Shown here piece after piece: positions 45,463 through 54,046 of a stretch of DNA of 64,000 nucleotides. The DNA is from Bacteroidota bacterium. Its GTDB lineage: Bacteria; Bacteroidota; Bacteroidia; Chitinophagales; Chitinophagaceae. Below the pieces are notes generated by a model that was given only the letters and a program-made list of their open reading frames with translations, searched no databases and had not been told where the DNA came from. Within the stretch, counting starts at the first letter, position 1. Each line of letters opens with the position of its first letter. A program made the translations under genes and the position numbers. The stretch lies in the NCBI GenBank assembly GCA_016868455.1, contig VGGV01000007.1, forward strand, positions 1 to 64,000, given 5' to 3'.

Positions 45463-46230
45463 TTACAGGTCTTTTCTTTTAAACTTTCTTACAGCAAGCC
45501 AGAACGGAACAATGATCCATACCAGCATGATACCTGCAGTAAAGAGGATGCCGGTGTTACTGCCAAAAAAATCCTTGTACAAGGCGCCGGTATATCCCAT
45601 CAAGGTACTTACATCCATTTTCAGCATAATAAATATCCGGCCAAGATCAACCGGGTTAAGGGCAGAAAGCAGCAGGGTTAGCTTTTCAAGGGGATAATCA
45701 CTGAATGAGAAGAGGATGAGCAAAACAAGTCCGTCATAAATTAATGCAAAATAGAACCAGAGAAGCAGGGCCAAACCTATGCCCCTTGCTTTATCCCTGG
45801 CAATAACTGATGCAAGAAAGGCAATGGATGTAAATACAAGGGTCAGGCAAATGCCGGTAAATAAAAGGGCATATCCCGTAGCATCAGCGGCAAACAGCAT
45901 GACCGGAAGGCCCACACCGGCTAAAAATGCGCTGAGCAATGAAATGCTCACACCTGCATATTCGCTCATCAAAATACGGGTGCGGCTCATCGGTTGTGAT
46001 GACATCAGCTCTATAAACTCATAGGAGTTGTAATAATGAATAGTGGTAAACACCAGGCTTACCAGCGGCAAAACAATCAGCACAATATTCAGCAGGCTGA
46101 GCATGGCCTTGCTGCTGTTTTCTTCCATCTGAAACATGCTTACAGACACAATCAGTAAAAACAGCGTGTAAGCCAGAATGATTTTGCTTCTTACAATATC
46201 ATACAGCACATATTTTGACAGTTTCATCAT
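45463..46230 (-). CDS. nosY: ABC transporter permease NosY
   Basis: The 255-residue membrane protein has about six helices and belongs to the NosY/ABC-2 permease group. It contains SMFQMEENSSKAMLSLLNIV, FTTIHYYNSYEFIELMSSQP and a GVSISLLSAFLAGVGLPVML helix. With NosF (9 bp upstream) and NosD it forms the machinery that supplies copper and sulfide to the CuZ centre of NosZ. The segment ELMSSQPMSRTRIL is characteristic of NosY proteins. Confidence 0.88.
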   Translation of the reverse strand: MMKLSKYVLYDIVRSKIILAYTLFLLIVSVSMFQMEENSSKAMLSLLNIVLIVLPLVSLVFTTIHYYNSYEFIELMSSQPMSRTRILMSEYAGVSISLLSAFLAGVGLPVMLFAADATGYALLFTGICLTLVFTSIAFLASVIARDKARGIGLALLLWFYFALIYDGLVLLILFSFSDYPLEKLTLLLSALNPVDLGRIFIMLKMDVSTLMGYTGALYKDFFGSNTGILFTAGIMLVWIIVPFWLAVRKFKRKDL

Positions 46231-46239
46231 AACGGTGCA

Positions 46240-47007
46240 TTAATAGATTCTTTCATTATCTTTTACTTCCAGCATTTTGTCAATCCACTCACTGGTGAAT
46301 TTTTCCCCTTTCATGATACGGGCTATGGCTTTGCCGAGACGCAGTTCACCGGTTTCTTCCTGCAGTGTTTCCATGTTCTTAAAGAACTGCATCTTTCCTT
46401 CCTGCAGGTACATGATGTGGGTGGTCAGTTCATCAATATCGCTCAGTATATGGGAGGTTATAAGTATAAGCTTACCTTTTTTCTTTTCCGCCAGAATTTT
46501 TGCTTTCAGTATTTCAGAGGCAAGGGGGTCAAGTCCGGCAGTAGGCTCATCCAGGATGAGGAGGGCCGGGTTAAAAAAGAAAGCAAGGGTTGCACTTACT
46601 TTCTGGCGGGTGCCGCCGCTAAGCGTACGCATGGGTTTGCCTGCAATTTTTTCCAGCTCAAACTGCTGAAACAGGTCCCTGTCAGTTTTTTCATCAGGAA
46701 TATTGCGGATGTTTTGCAGCATCCGGAAAAGCTGCCCCACTTTCATGTTATCCGGGTAGCGTCCGATTTGCGGCATATAGCCTATTTGCTCCCGGTAGGA
46801 GGGATGGCCATTGATCAGCTGCCCGTTCACCAGTATTTTTCCGCTATCAGGCTTCACCATTCCGAGCATGCATTTTATCAGCGTTGTTTTGCCAGAGCCA
46901 TTTGGCCCGATGAGGGAGACCACCTGCTCTTTTTCAAATGAGGCTGTGATATTATCCAGCACCTGCAGTTTTCGGAAGCGTTTGGAAATATTTTCAATTC
47001 GAATCAT
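46240..47007 (-). CDS. nosF: ABC transporter ATPase NosF
   Basis: The 255-residue ATPase shows Walker A GPNGSGKTTLIKCMLG (about residues 35-50), the signature LSGGTRQKVSATLAFF, Walker B LLILDEPTAGLDPLASE and a switch His in LITSHILSDI. It couples ATP hydrolysis to NosY for maturation of nitrous oxide reductase. Its ATG overlaps the nosD stop (47004-47007), as is usual for nosDF. Confidence 0.93.
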   Translation of the reverse strand: MIRIENISKRFRKLQVLDNITASFEKEQVVSLIGPNGSGKTTLIKCMLGMVKPDSGKILVNGQLINGHPSYREQIGYMPQIGRYPDNMKVGQLFRMLQNIRNIPDEKTDRDLFQQFELEKIAGKPMRTLSGGTRQKVSATLAFFFNPALLILDEPTAGLDPLASEILKAKILAEKKKGKLILITSHILSDIDELTTHIMYLQEGKMQFFKNMETLQEETGELRLGKAIARIMKGEKFTSEWIDKMLEVKDNERIY

Positions 47008-48224
47008 AGCTTAAGGGGTTTCATTATTGGTTTGTTGTCTGCTAAGTTTTCTGGTGTAATCCCCGGAATGGCTTTTTCAGCTTTGTCAAGCAGTTGCATG
47101 GTAAAGCTCCTGAATAACATAAGGGTATAGGGGTTTTCTTCAACGATCATGGAATAAAGGCTTACCGGGTGGTAAGGTACATCGCCAATGCCGTCTTTAC
47201 TGATGTCATAGCCTTCATATTTATCCCAGTAATTGTTGTCAAATTTATTCAGTACCATAGTACCGTTAGTTGCCACGTCAAAACTGTTTCCGGTAAAATT
47301 ATTATGGTAAAAATTATTGTCTTCGCAACTGGCCTGTATCTTCACAGCCCAGCCGTTGCTGCGGAATATATTTTTTTCAATGTTCATCCGGCTTGTTCCC
47401 TCCAGGTGGATAGCAACTGTATTTTTAAAAAAAGTATTATGGCCGATATAACTGTCGGAAATATCTTTTAGTAATATTCCATAGGCCGTGGGGCCCCAGT
47501 TCAGCTCAAAATGATTTTGCACCATCGTCACTTTTTTGGAATACATCACGGCCACACCGGCGCCGTTATTCCGGAAAATATTCTGCCGGTACTGGTCATT
47601 ATTGGAAAACATGAAATGCAGCCCGTAGCGGATATTTTTTTCGCTCAGGTTGTTGCGGATGACAGATGAGGTAACAAATTCAAAATAAATCCCGTCACGG
47701 TGACCCTGCACATGATTGCTTTCGATGAGGGCATTATTGCATTTCCAGAGATGGATGCCGTTGCCCGTGAGCTGTTCGGTTTTGGGTTTTCCTGTTATCT
47801 TATTATTACGGATCGTCACATAAGATGAATTGGATACATGAACAGCGAAGTAGGAATTCAGTATCTGGTTGCCTTCGAGGAGCAGCGACAAGGCATCAAT
47901 GATTTTTATGGCTGCAAAATCGTTCAGGGCAGAATAACCGGCATTCTGAAACTGCAGGTTTTTGATGGTGATATGATACCCGCTTAATATGAGAATTTCG
48001 TATTTGTTTTCTCCGTCAAGCACTGCGCCCGGCTCTCCGATAAGCGTAATGGATTTGGTGATGGTGACAGTTCCTTCCTTGTACACACCGGGCTTAAACA
48101 GCAGGGTATCCCCGTTTTGTGACAAAGCGATTGTTTTTTTCAATGCGCCGGGATAAACCCGGATCGTTCGGGCCGGGGCAGCAAGAGATAATGCAAGAAG
48201 TAATATGATCAGCTGCGAGTGCAT
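47004..48224 (-). CDS. nosD: Nitrous oxide reductase maturation protein NosD
   Basis: The 406-residue periplasmic protein starts with a signal peptide (MHSQLIILLLALSLAAPA). A right-handed parallel beta-helix follows, with repeated N-x-I/F-x-x-N segments: NGIHLWKCNNALIESNHVQG, RDGIYFEFVTSSVIRNNLSE and AYGILLKDISDSYIGHNTFF. It also has DNYWDKYEGYDISKDGIGDVPY near the end, a NosD hallmark. NosD delivers copper for CuZ assembly. It abuts the nosL gene by one base. Confidence 0.93.
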   Translation of the reverse strand: MHSQLIILLLALSLAAPARTIRVYPGALKKTIALSQNGDTLLFKPGVYKEGTVTITKSITLIGEPGAVLDGENKYEILILSGYHITIKNLQFQNAGYSALNDFAAIKIIDALSLLLEGNQILNSYFAVHVSNSSYVTIRNNKITGKPKTEQLTGNGIHLWKCNNALIESNHVQGHRDGIYFEFVTSSVIRNNLSEKNIRYGLHFMFSNNDQYRQNIFRNNGAGVAVMYSKKVTMVQNHFELNWGPTAYGILLKDISDSYIGHNTFFKNTVAIHLEGTSRMNIEKNIFRSNGWAVKIQASCEDNNFYHNNFTGNSFDVATNGTMVLNKFDNNYWDKYEGYDISKDGIGDVPYHPVSLYSMIVEENPYTLMLFRSFTMQLLDKAEKAIPGITPENLADNKPIMKPLKL

Positions 48225-48225
48225 T

Positions 48226-49269
48226 TTATTTTACTTTTTCCAGCACCTGCTGCCAGTTAATAACAGATGCCTGTTGTTTACCCTTTGCAAAATTTTCAGC
48301 TCCAGGTTTATTACTGAAAGCAGCAATATTGCTCGCCATCGGACTTTTGATATCCGGGCTCACCGCAAAGAAAGCCTTATTGACATCCAGAAATTTATTT
48401 GGCATTTCAAACAAAACAGTGAGTGTTTGGGAAATATTGGATTGCTCTTCGCCACCGGCGTTTAAAAAATTTGCAAGACAGCTTATGTCATCAAACTTAA
48501 ACACCTTACCCTTTTTGGTGATCAGTTCACCGCCAAAACGGGTATCAGTAATGCCCATTTTGCAGAAGTGGCAGTTGTCTTTTCCCACTTCAAACGGCTG
48601 TGACTTGGTTCTGCAGGAAAACGAAAGCAGGGTAAAAGATGCAAGTGCGGCGATCGCAATCTTTTTTCTTTTAAAAAATCCGCCCGGTTGCCGGTTACGA
48701 TACCACTCAACAAACCATACAACAAAAGCCAGGGTGCCGGCGGCAATTACCACCCATCCGCCTACATCAGGCAGGGAATAGGTATCAAAATTCAGCAGTC
48801 TTTTATGACCGATAAGCGGTGGCTGGTAAGTAAGGCCCGGAACCTGGATCGGGGCTGTGGGATCAAGATTGCTGCCATAATTTTTTTCCCATTTCCAGAA
48901 ATCATATAATGCAAGTGTACCGCCAATACCCGTCAGTACCAGGTAGACGAATAAGAATTTTCGTTTTCCGGTTACAGCTACAATCATTCCAAGCAACATA
49001 AAAAAGCCGACTAAATAGGGTAAAAATTTGAATTCAGGAAACATGTTTTCATGAATAGGTTTCATTCCTATATAATGGTTCAGCCCGTTAATTATATCCA
49101 CATCGCCTGATAGCCCGTTGATCCAGATATTCATGGTAAGACCTTCTGGGTATTGGGGTGCAAACAAATCAATGCGCCAGGCAGGTAAAAAGAAAACAAC
49201 TATCAGAGCGCCGGATGCAAAAGCCACTAAGATCCTCGATGTTACGCTTAATTCATGTTTCATCATCAT
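48226..49269 (-). CDS. nosL: NosL copper chaperone fused to an N-terminal membrane module
   Basis: From ATG 49269 (347 residues) the first ~200 residues form a four-helix membrane module with a large outer loop, including GDVDIINGLNHYIGMKPI. After RNRQPGGFFKRKK comes a further hydrophobic helix ending LLSFSCRTKS, which reads like the lipobox of an ancestral NosL lipoprotein. The NosL domain follows with the copper motif DNCHFCKMGITDTRFGGEL (C-x2-C-x-M) and KVFKFDDISCLANFL. So two separate genes appear to have been joined, with the internal lipobox kept. NosL brings Cu+ for NosZ. It lies between nosD and the fasciclin gene. Confidence 0.88.
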   Translation of the reverse strand: MMMKHELSVTSRILVAFASGALIVVFFLPAWRIDLFAPQYPEGLTMNIWINGLSGDVDIINGLNHYIGMKPIHENMFPEFKFLPYLVGFFMLLGMIVAVTGKRKFLFVYLVLTGIGGTLALYDFWKWEKNYGSNLDPTAPIQVPGLTYQPPLIGHKRLLNFDTYSLPDVGGWVVIAAGTLAFVVWFVEWYRNRQPGGFFKRKKIAIAALASFTLLSFSCRTKSQPFEVGKDNCHFCKMGITDTRFGGELITKKGKVFKFDDISCLANFLNAGGEEQSNISQTLTVLFEMPNKFLDVNKAFFAVSPDIKSPMASNIAAFSNKPGAENFAKGKQQASVINWQQVLEKVK

Positions 49270-49316
49270 GCTATTATAATAGCTTCCGGGGCAGGGCGCC
49301 CCGGAAGCAGTGATCA

Positions 49317-49904
49317 TTAAAACCTCTCAACAAAAGAACTATCATTTAGCCGGGGCAACAATACGGCATCAATAACATGCACCATTCCATTGGATGCAGG
49401 TACAGATGCAACAATAGTGGCAGTGCCGTTCAGCATTATTTTTCCGTCTTTTACACTTACCGTTACGTTTCCGCCATTGACCATGCCGATATTCATTCCG
49501 TCAGTAAAAAATTCAGCTTTTAATGCTGAAGTGGTTACATGGTATTGAAGAATATCCTGCAAGTCTGGTTTTTTGTCGTCTTTCATCAGGCCGTCAACCG
49601 TTCCGGCCGGAAGTTTATCAAATGCAGCATTAGTAGGTGCAAATACTGTAAAAGGGCCTGCATTGGATAAAGCAGTAACCAGTTCTGCCTGTTTTACAGC
49701 AGCTACAAGCGTAGTATGATCAGGTGAGCCGATAGCTACTTTCACCACATCTTTTTGCGATACATCGTCTTTCACATTTTCCTGCCCGCCGGCAGTAACC
49801 GTTACATCAGCATTATTTGAATCAGACGATTGTTTTTTTTCGTTGTTGCAGCCGGAGATAAATAATACCAGCGCTATGATCGGAAGGTTGAAATATTTTT
49901 TCAT
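49317..49904 (-). CDS. Fasciclin-domain lipoprotein in the nos operon
   Basis: The 195-residue protein has a lipoprotein signal (IIALVLFISGC, Cys at about 19), a Ser/Asp/Asn-rich linker and one fasciclin (FAS1) domain. Its blocks are TTLVAAVKQAELVTALSNAG, PFTVFAPTNAAFDKLPAGTV and ASNGMVHVIDAVLLP. FAS1 domains mediate adhesion or protein contacts. It lies between nosZ (69 bp) and nosL on the same strand. Why a nos operon should carry it is not known; it may be an outer-surface or periplasmic partner of NosZ or NosL. Confidence 0.88.
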   Translation of the reverse strand: MKKYFNLPIIALVLFISGCNNEKKQSSDSNNADVTVTAGGQENVKDDVSQKDVVKVAIGSPDHTTLVAAVKQAELVTALSNAGPFTVFAPTNAAFDKLPAGTVDGLMKDDKKPDLQDILQYHVTTSALKAEFFTDGMNIGMVNGGNVTVSVKDGKIMLNGTATIVASVPASNGMVHVIDAVLLPRLNDSSFVERF

Positions 49905-49973
49905 AACATTAAAGTTTTTGTATGAAAAACCTAAAGAGAATAACGGGCAATCGGATGACTGCCCGTTATCATA

Positions 49974-51986
49974 TTATTTCGGCTTTGCCGTGTCTTTCTT
50001 TTCAGCAGAACCGGGTGCAGGTGCCGTTTTACCGGTGCTGAAAGTAAGCGGCACGTTGGCTCCGGCAGGACTTACCCGTACATATCCCTGCATTTCCTGG
50101 TGCAGTGCTGAACAAAAGTCGGTACAATACATCGGGAACACACCTACCCGGTCAGGTTTCCAGGCAAGTGTCTGGGTTTCACCGGGCATGATAAGCAGTT
50201 CAGCGTTATTGGCGCCTTTGATGGCAAAACCATGCGGTACATCCCAGTCTTGTTCCAGGTTGGTTACATGGAAATACACCACATCACCCAGTTTTACTCC
50301 TTCAATATTATCAGGGGTAAAGTGAGAACGGATGGAAGTCATGTAAACATGCACTTCATTGCCTTTGCGTTCAACTCTTGCATTGTTGTCGCCCAGCGCT
50401 GCCCAGGGATTTTTGTTTTCTTCAATTTTGTAAATTTTGGTTGAGTTCTTCATAACCAGATCAGCGGGGATAGCTTCGGCATAATGTGGCTCACCGATAG
50501 TGGGGAAGTCCAGTATCAGCTTCATTTTATCTCCGTCAATGGTATAAAGCTGGGCGCTTTGGGTGAGTTCGGGACCGGTAGGCAGGTAGCGGTCTTTGGT
50601 GATTTTGTTGTAAGCGATCACATATTTGCCATGCGGCTTTTTGGTAGGCCCGCCGGGTACACACAGGTGACCAATGGAATAGTAGGTAGGAACACGGTCA
50701 AGCACTTTCAGGTCTTTTACATTCCATTTTACAATTTCAGATGACACAAAGAAGGATGTGTAAGCATTGCCGTTTGCATCAAACTCAGTGTGCAGGGGGC
50801 CCAGACCGGGTTTCTGTACTTCACCATGAAGAACGGCTTCATATTTAAGAACAGGGATGCCTTCATAATTGCCATCATAATTTTTTGCAGCAATAGCTTC
50901 CTGAATTTTGGTAAAAGAGAATACAGGAATAACTGCAGCCAGTTTGCCGCTGCCTACAATGTATTCACCGGTGGGATCAGTATCGCAGCCATGCGGAGAT
51001 TTGGGGCAGGGCATGTAATACACCATATCGGGGCAGTCTTTCGGGTCAAGCATAAGTACTTCATTCTCGATTGTGGAAGTAGCCATGTGCTTGCTTTCAT
51101 CATATACATTGTGGGCATACTTCACAGATTTTTTAACCCCTTTCCCTGCCTTTACATATTCTTCTGCCTTTTTCCAGTTAACGGCCATAATGAAGTCTTT
51201 ATCTTTTTGCGAAGCATTTACTTCAAGCAGGGTGTTGGCCTGTTCGGAGTTATAGCAGCTAAAGAACATCCAGCCATGAGATTTTCCTTTGCCGGCACGG
51301 GCCAGGTCATAGTTTACACCGGGTGTCTGGATCTGAAAGGCGATTTTCATCCCTCCGTTATTCGGATCGACACTAATAAAACTAACGGTGCCTTTAAAAT
51401 TTTCTTTGTAAGTGGATATTGGCACATCCACTTTGTCTCCCATAGGTACACTGAAGCGGGTACCGGCCACTACATATTCTGAGTTTTCAGTGATGAAAGG
51501 CGAAGAGTGGTTGCCGCCGCTGTTGGGAATTTCGATGATCTCAGCCGTACGGAACGTTTTAAGGTCAATACGGGCAATGCGGGGCGTATTGTTGGCATTG
51601 CCGAATGCCCAGCGGCCATCATGTTCGCCGTTGGTAACAGACAGGGCAGGATGGTGAAGATCGTCCCACGGAACAAAACCGTGTGAAGTGTTCAGCATGG
51701 CCTTGGTTTCTTCGCTGTAGCCGTATCCTTTTTCAGGATCAACGGAAAAAACAGGAATAACACGGAACAACCGGCCTGACGGAATACCATACACCGACAT
51801 CTGTCCGCTGAAGCCACCGGATACGAAGTTGTAAAACTCGTCGTATTTGCCCGGAGCCACATAGGCTTTGGAGGCATCTCCGCCAGCAACGGAACCGGCC
51901 CCCCTGGGTTTGCATCCCTGCAACAACAGCAAACCAATCACCGCTACACCTGTTAACAGTACTGATTTGTGACTTGGAAGTTTCAT
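49974..51986 (-). CDS. nosZ: Nitrous oxide reductase, lipoprotein (clade II) type
   Basis: NosZ reduces N2O to N2 with the CuA and CuZ centres. The 670-residue protein begins with a lipoprotein-type Sec signal (VLLTGVAVIGLLLLQGC) and not a Tat motif, as in clade II NosZ. The propeller contains DDLHHPALSVTNGEHDGRW and GGNHSSPF with CuZ His residues, and GPLHTEFDANGNAYTSFF. The C-terminal cupredoxin carries the CuA motif MYCTDFCSALHQEMQGYVRV (C-x3-C-x3-H-x2-M). All expected parts are intact. It lies downstream of a small cytochrome c and upstream of the maturation genes. Confidence 0.96.
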   Translation of the reverse strand: MKLPSHKSVLLTGVAVIGLLLLQGCKPRGAGSVAGGDASKAYVAPGKYDEFYNFVSGGFSGQMSVYGIPSGRLFRVIPVFSVDPEKGYGYSEETKAMLNTSHGFVPWDDLHHPALSVTNGEHDGRWAFGNANNTPRIARIDLKTFRTAEIIEIPNSGGNHSSPFITENSEYVVAGTRFSVPMGDKVDVPISTYKENFKGTVSFISVDPNNGGMKIAFQIQTPGVNYDLARAGKGKSHGWMFFSCYNSEQANTLLEVNASQKDKDFIMAVNWKKAEEYVKAGKGVKKSVKYAHNVYDESKHMATSTIENEVLMLDPKDCPDMVYYMPCPKSPHGCDTDPTGEYIVGSGKLAAVIPVFSFTKIQEAIAAKNYDGNYEGIPVLKYEAVLHGEVQKPGLGPLHTEFDANGNAYTSFFVSSEIVKWNVKDLKVLDRVPTYYSIGHLCVPGGPTKKPHGKYVIAYNKITKDRYLPTGPELTQSAQLYTIDGDKMKLILDFPTIGEPHYAEAIPADLVMKNSTKIYKIEENKNPWAALGDNNARVERKGNEVHVYMTSIRSHFTPDNIEGVKLGDVVYFHVTNLEQDWDVPHGFAIKGANNAELLIMPGETQTLAWKPDRVGVFPMYCTDFCSALHQEMQGYVRVSPAGANVPLTFSTGKTAPAPGSAEKKDTAKPK

Positions 51987-52053
51987 ATATATAATATTTA
52001 GCAGTTAAGAAAAAAAGAACCTGTAATGGTGGTTGGTTTTTGTGTTCTGTAAA

Positions 52054-52521
52054 TTATTTTTCACCGTCATTGCTACGCATAAACTCAATCACCTCCCGGG
52101 CCTGGTCTTTGTTGATATTCTGATTGGGCATTCTTACCATACATTGTTCCAGCAGCTTTTGCGCTTCAGGGTCAGTTTCAAGCATCATATCTACATTGGT
52201 GATCATGTTCATGATCCAGACGGGCTGCCTTTTTTTGGTAACATCCTTCCATCCCGGACCAACTAATTTTTCTTCTGTAAGCCTGTGGCAGCTCTGGCAT
52301 TTTAATTCATAAGTTGCCTTTCCGGATGTAACCAAAGCCTGGTCAAGGGGGGTCCCCAGGTTTATATCGCCTTCTTTGATCTCAGTGCCGTGTGTTTCAG
52401 GCTGGTTTTTTGTAAGTTCCGTAACATCAACAGGTGGAGGATCTTTTTTGGCGCCTTCCTTGCAGGAAACAAATAATGCTGCACCTATAAACAGTGATGC
52501 AGAAATTGTAAGTAGCTTCAT
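52054..52521 (-). CDS. Mono-haem cytochrome c lipoprotein, likely NosZ electron donor
   Basis: From ATG 52521 (MKLLTISASLFIGAALFVSC, lipobox at Cys20) the product has 155 residues and one haem motif, KCQSCHRLTEEKLVGPGW. The axial Met is probably in QCMVRMPNQNINKDQ. It is the first gene before nosZ, and the position and single haem fit an electron donor to NosZ; that is inference. An FNR-type site lies about 120 bp upstream. Confidence 0.87.
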   Translation of the reverse strand: MKLLTISASLFIGAALFVSCKEGAKKDPPPVDVTELTKNQPETHGTEIKEGDINLGTPLDQALVTSGKATYELKCQSCHRLTEEKLVGPGWKDVTKKRQPVWIMNMITNVDMMLETDPEAQKLLEQCMVRMPNQNINKDQAREVIEFMRSNDGEK

Positions 52522-52636
52522 TGTAAGAGGTTTTAAGTTAGAAATCACAAAAATATAAAAGATGCGAACGTCTTTTATGGAGCCCAAAAGTATTTGCGGC
52601 CTGCCTGGTCAGGTATGATAAGCATCAAAAAAACAG

Positions 52637-52650
52637 GTGATATTAATCAA
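52637..52650. promoter_or_regulatory. FNR-type site between the nos cytochrome and the Rrf2 regulator
   Basis: TGAT (52638-52641), ATTA and ATCA (52646-52649) form the palindrome. It sits in the divergent region, about 43 bp before the Rrf2 start and 120 bp before the cytochrome c start. It could therefore control either or both. Confidence 0.65.
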
Positions 52651-52685
52651 CCTTGCCCGAACAGGCTGCTGGTAGATTTGTTCGC

Positions 52686-53126
52686 ATGTTTTTATCGAAA
52701 TCTTTTGGCTATGCCCTGCGCAGTATTCTGTATCTGGTGCTGGCCCATGACGAGAACAAGCGGATACAGCTGAGCGAAATTGCCGGGAAACTGAACATTC
52801 CAAGGCATTTTTTGGGAAAAGTAATGAAGCGTCTCGCAAAAGAGGGGGTATTGTTATCACAAAAAGGCCCAATGGGAGGTTTTATTATTAATGGACAAAC
52901 CCTTCAAACCCCACTGATAAAAATTGCAATGATAACCGGTGAGTCGGCTCATTTTGATTCCTGTGTTCTGAGGCTAAAAAAATGTAACTCGCAGCAGCCC
53001 TGCCCCCTCCATCAGCAGGCACTGCAAATAAGAGATAAATGGCTGGATCTGCTTTCCTCTGTTACTGTTAGCGATTTATATAAAAAAGATCAGGCAGATT
53101 TCATCAAGAGCATTGCCAATATCTGA
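52686..53126 (+). CDS. Rrf2-family regulator with three Cys (NsrR/IscR-like)
   Basis: From ATG 52686 (MFLSKSFGYALRSILYLV, 146 residues) the protein has the Rrf2 winged helix: RIQLSEIAGKLNIPRHFLGK and LLSQKGPMGGF. A three-Cys loop follows, SCVLRLKKCNSQQPCPLHQ (C-x6-C-x5-C), which could bind an Fe-S cluster. In this family such clusters sense NO or iron-sulfur status. Its place beside nosZ and a RIC gene points to an NO-responsive role. The longer reading from 52653 is not needed. Confidence 0.87.
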   Translation: MFLSKSFGYALRSILYLVLAHDENKRIQLSEIAGKLNIPRHFLGKVMKRLAKEGVLLSQKGPMGGFIINGQTLQTPLIKIAMITGESAHFDSCVLRLKKCNSQQPCPLHQQALQIRDKWLDLLSSVTVSDLYKKDQADFIKSIANI

Positions 53127-53141
53127 TTATCAGTTTGCAGC

Positions 53142-53155
53142 CTGATATAAATCAT
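53142..53155 (+). promoter_or_regulatory. FNR-type site upstream of the second RIC gene
   Basis: TGAT (53143-53146), ATAA and ATCA (53151-53154) form the palindrome. Its centre is about 73 bp before the ATG at 53222, a good distance for an activating site. Confidence 0.65.
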
Positions 53156-53221
53156 CCTTTTTCTTTTTCCCTGGAATTTAATTTGCTGTTTAATGATTTG
53201 TTTTTAAACGAACCACTCAGC

Positions 53222-53977
53222 ATGTTTTTTCCGAAGAATAAAATAGACCGCACCCAAACTGTGGCCGAAATTATGAGTAATGACTACAGGACTGCTGATG
53301 TATTCCGGAAATACAATATTGAATATTGCTGCGGGGGTAAACAGCCGCTTTATATAGCATGTAATATGAACGACGCCGATGAGAATCAGGTACTCAGAGA
53401 ACTGGAAGAGGCAGTGAGGGATGTGAATACTTCCAATACCCTGAATTTTAATGAATGGCATATTGATTTCCTCACTGATTATATCGTTAATGTTCACCAT
53501 CACTATCTCCGCAAGGCATTACCCCGCCTACAGGAGTATGTGGAACGCTTTGCCGAGGGGCACCGGAAAAAATTTACTTACGTGGATGAACTGCAGCGGG
53601 TCGTGACTCAGCTGAACAGAACCCTTATTCCGCACCTTGCACAGGAAGAAGAAATTATTTTTCCTTATATCCGCCAGATAGACCACGCCTACTACAGCCG
53701 GGAATCGTATGCAAGTTTACTGGTACGGACCCTCCGCAAACCGGTAGAAGACATTATGGCGCATGAACATGATACTACCGGCCGTATCATCCACCATATG
53801 CGGGAACTGACCAATCATTATTCGCCACCGGAAAATGCCTGCCTGAGCCATAAGGTAACCTTTTTGAAGCTGAAAGAAATGGATAGTGACCTTACCCAGC
53901 ACCTGCACCTGGAGAATAACATCCTTTTTCCCAAGGCCATCGCTATGGAAAAAGAACTGCTTCTGCACAGGGATTAG
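53222..53977 (+). CDS. Iron-sulfur cluster repair di-iron protein (RIC; ScdA/YtfE family), copy 2
   Basis: ATG 53222 (MFFPKNKIDRTQTVAEIM, 251 residues) is chosen over a TTG at 53135, which would place the FNR-type site inside the gene. The ScdA N-domain has NIEYCCGGKQPLYIACNMND. The hemerythrin-like part has VNVHHHYLRKALPRL, PHLAQEEEIIFPYIRQ, AHEHDTTGRIIHHM and QHLHLENNILFPKAI. It shares its layout with copy 1 but is clearly divergent. Following the Rrf2 gene, it is probably a stress-induced repair protein. Confidence 0.91.
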   Translation: MFFPKNKIDRTQTVAEIMSNDYRTADVFRKYNIEYCCGGKQPLYIACNMNDADENQVLRELEEAVRDVNTSNTLNFNEWHIDFLTDYIVNVHHHYLRKALPRLQEYVERFAEGHRKKFTYVDELQRVVTQLNRTLIPHLAQEEEIIFPYIRQIDHAYYSRESYASLLVRTLRKPVEDIMAHEHDTTGRIIHHMRELTNHYSPPENACLSHKVTFLKLKEMDSDLTQHLHLENNILFPKAIAMEKELLLHRD

Positions 53978-54046
53978 GCTCAGCCCAACTCCCAGTTGGA
54001 ATGTTTTTGCTAATTTGAACCGCAGTTACCCGGTTAATATATATTC

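Noticed and set aside
53135..53221. Longer second RIC protein from TTG at 53135
   Set aside because: It would put the FNR-type site inside the coding sequence, and the extra residues do not look like the family.
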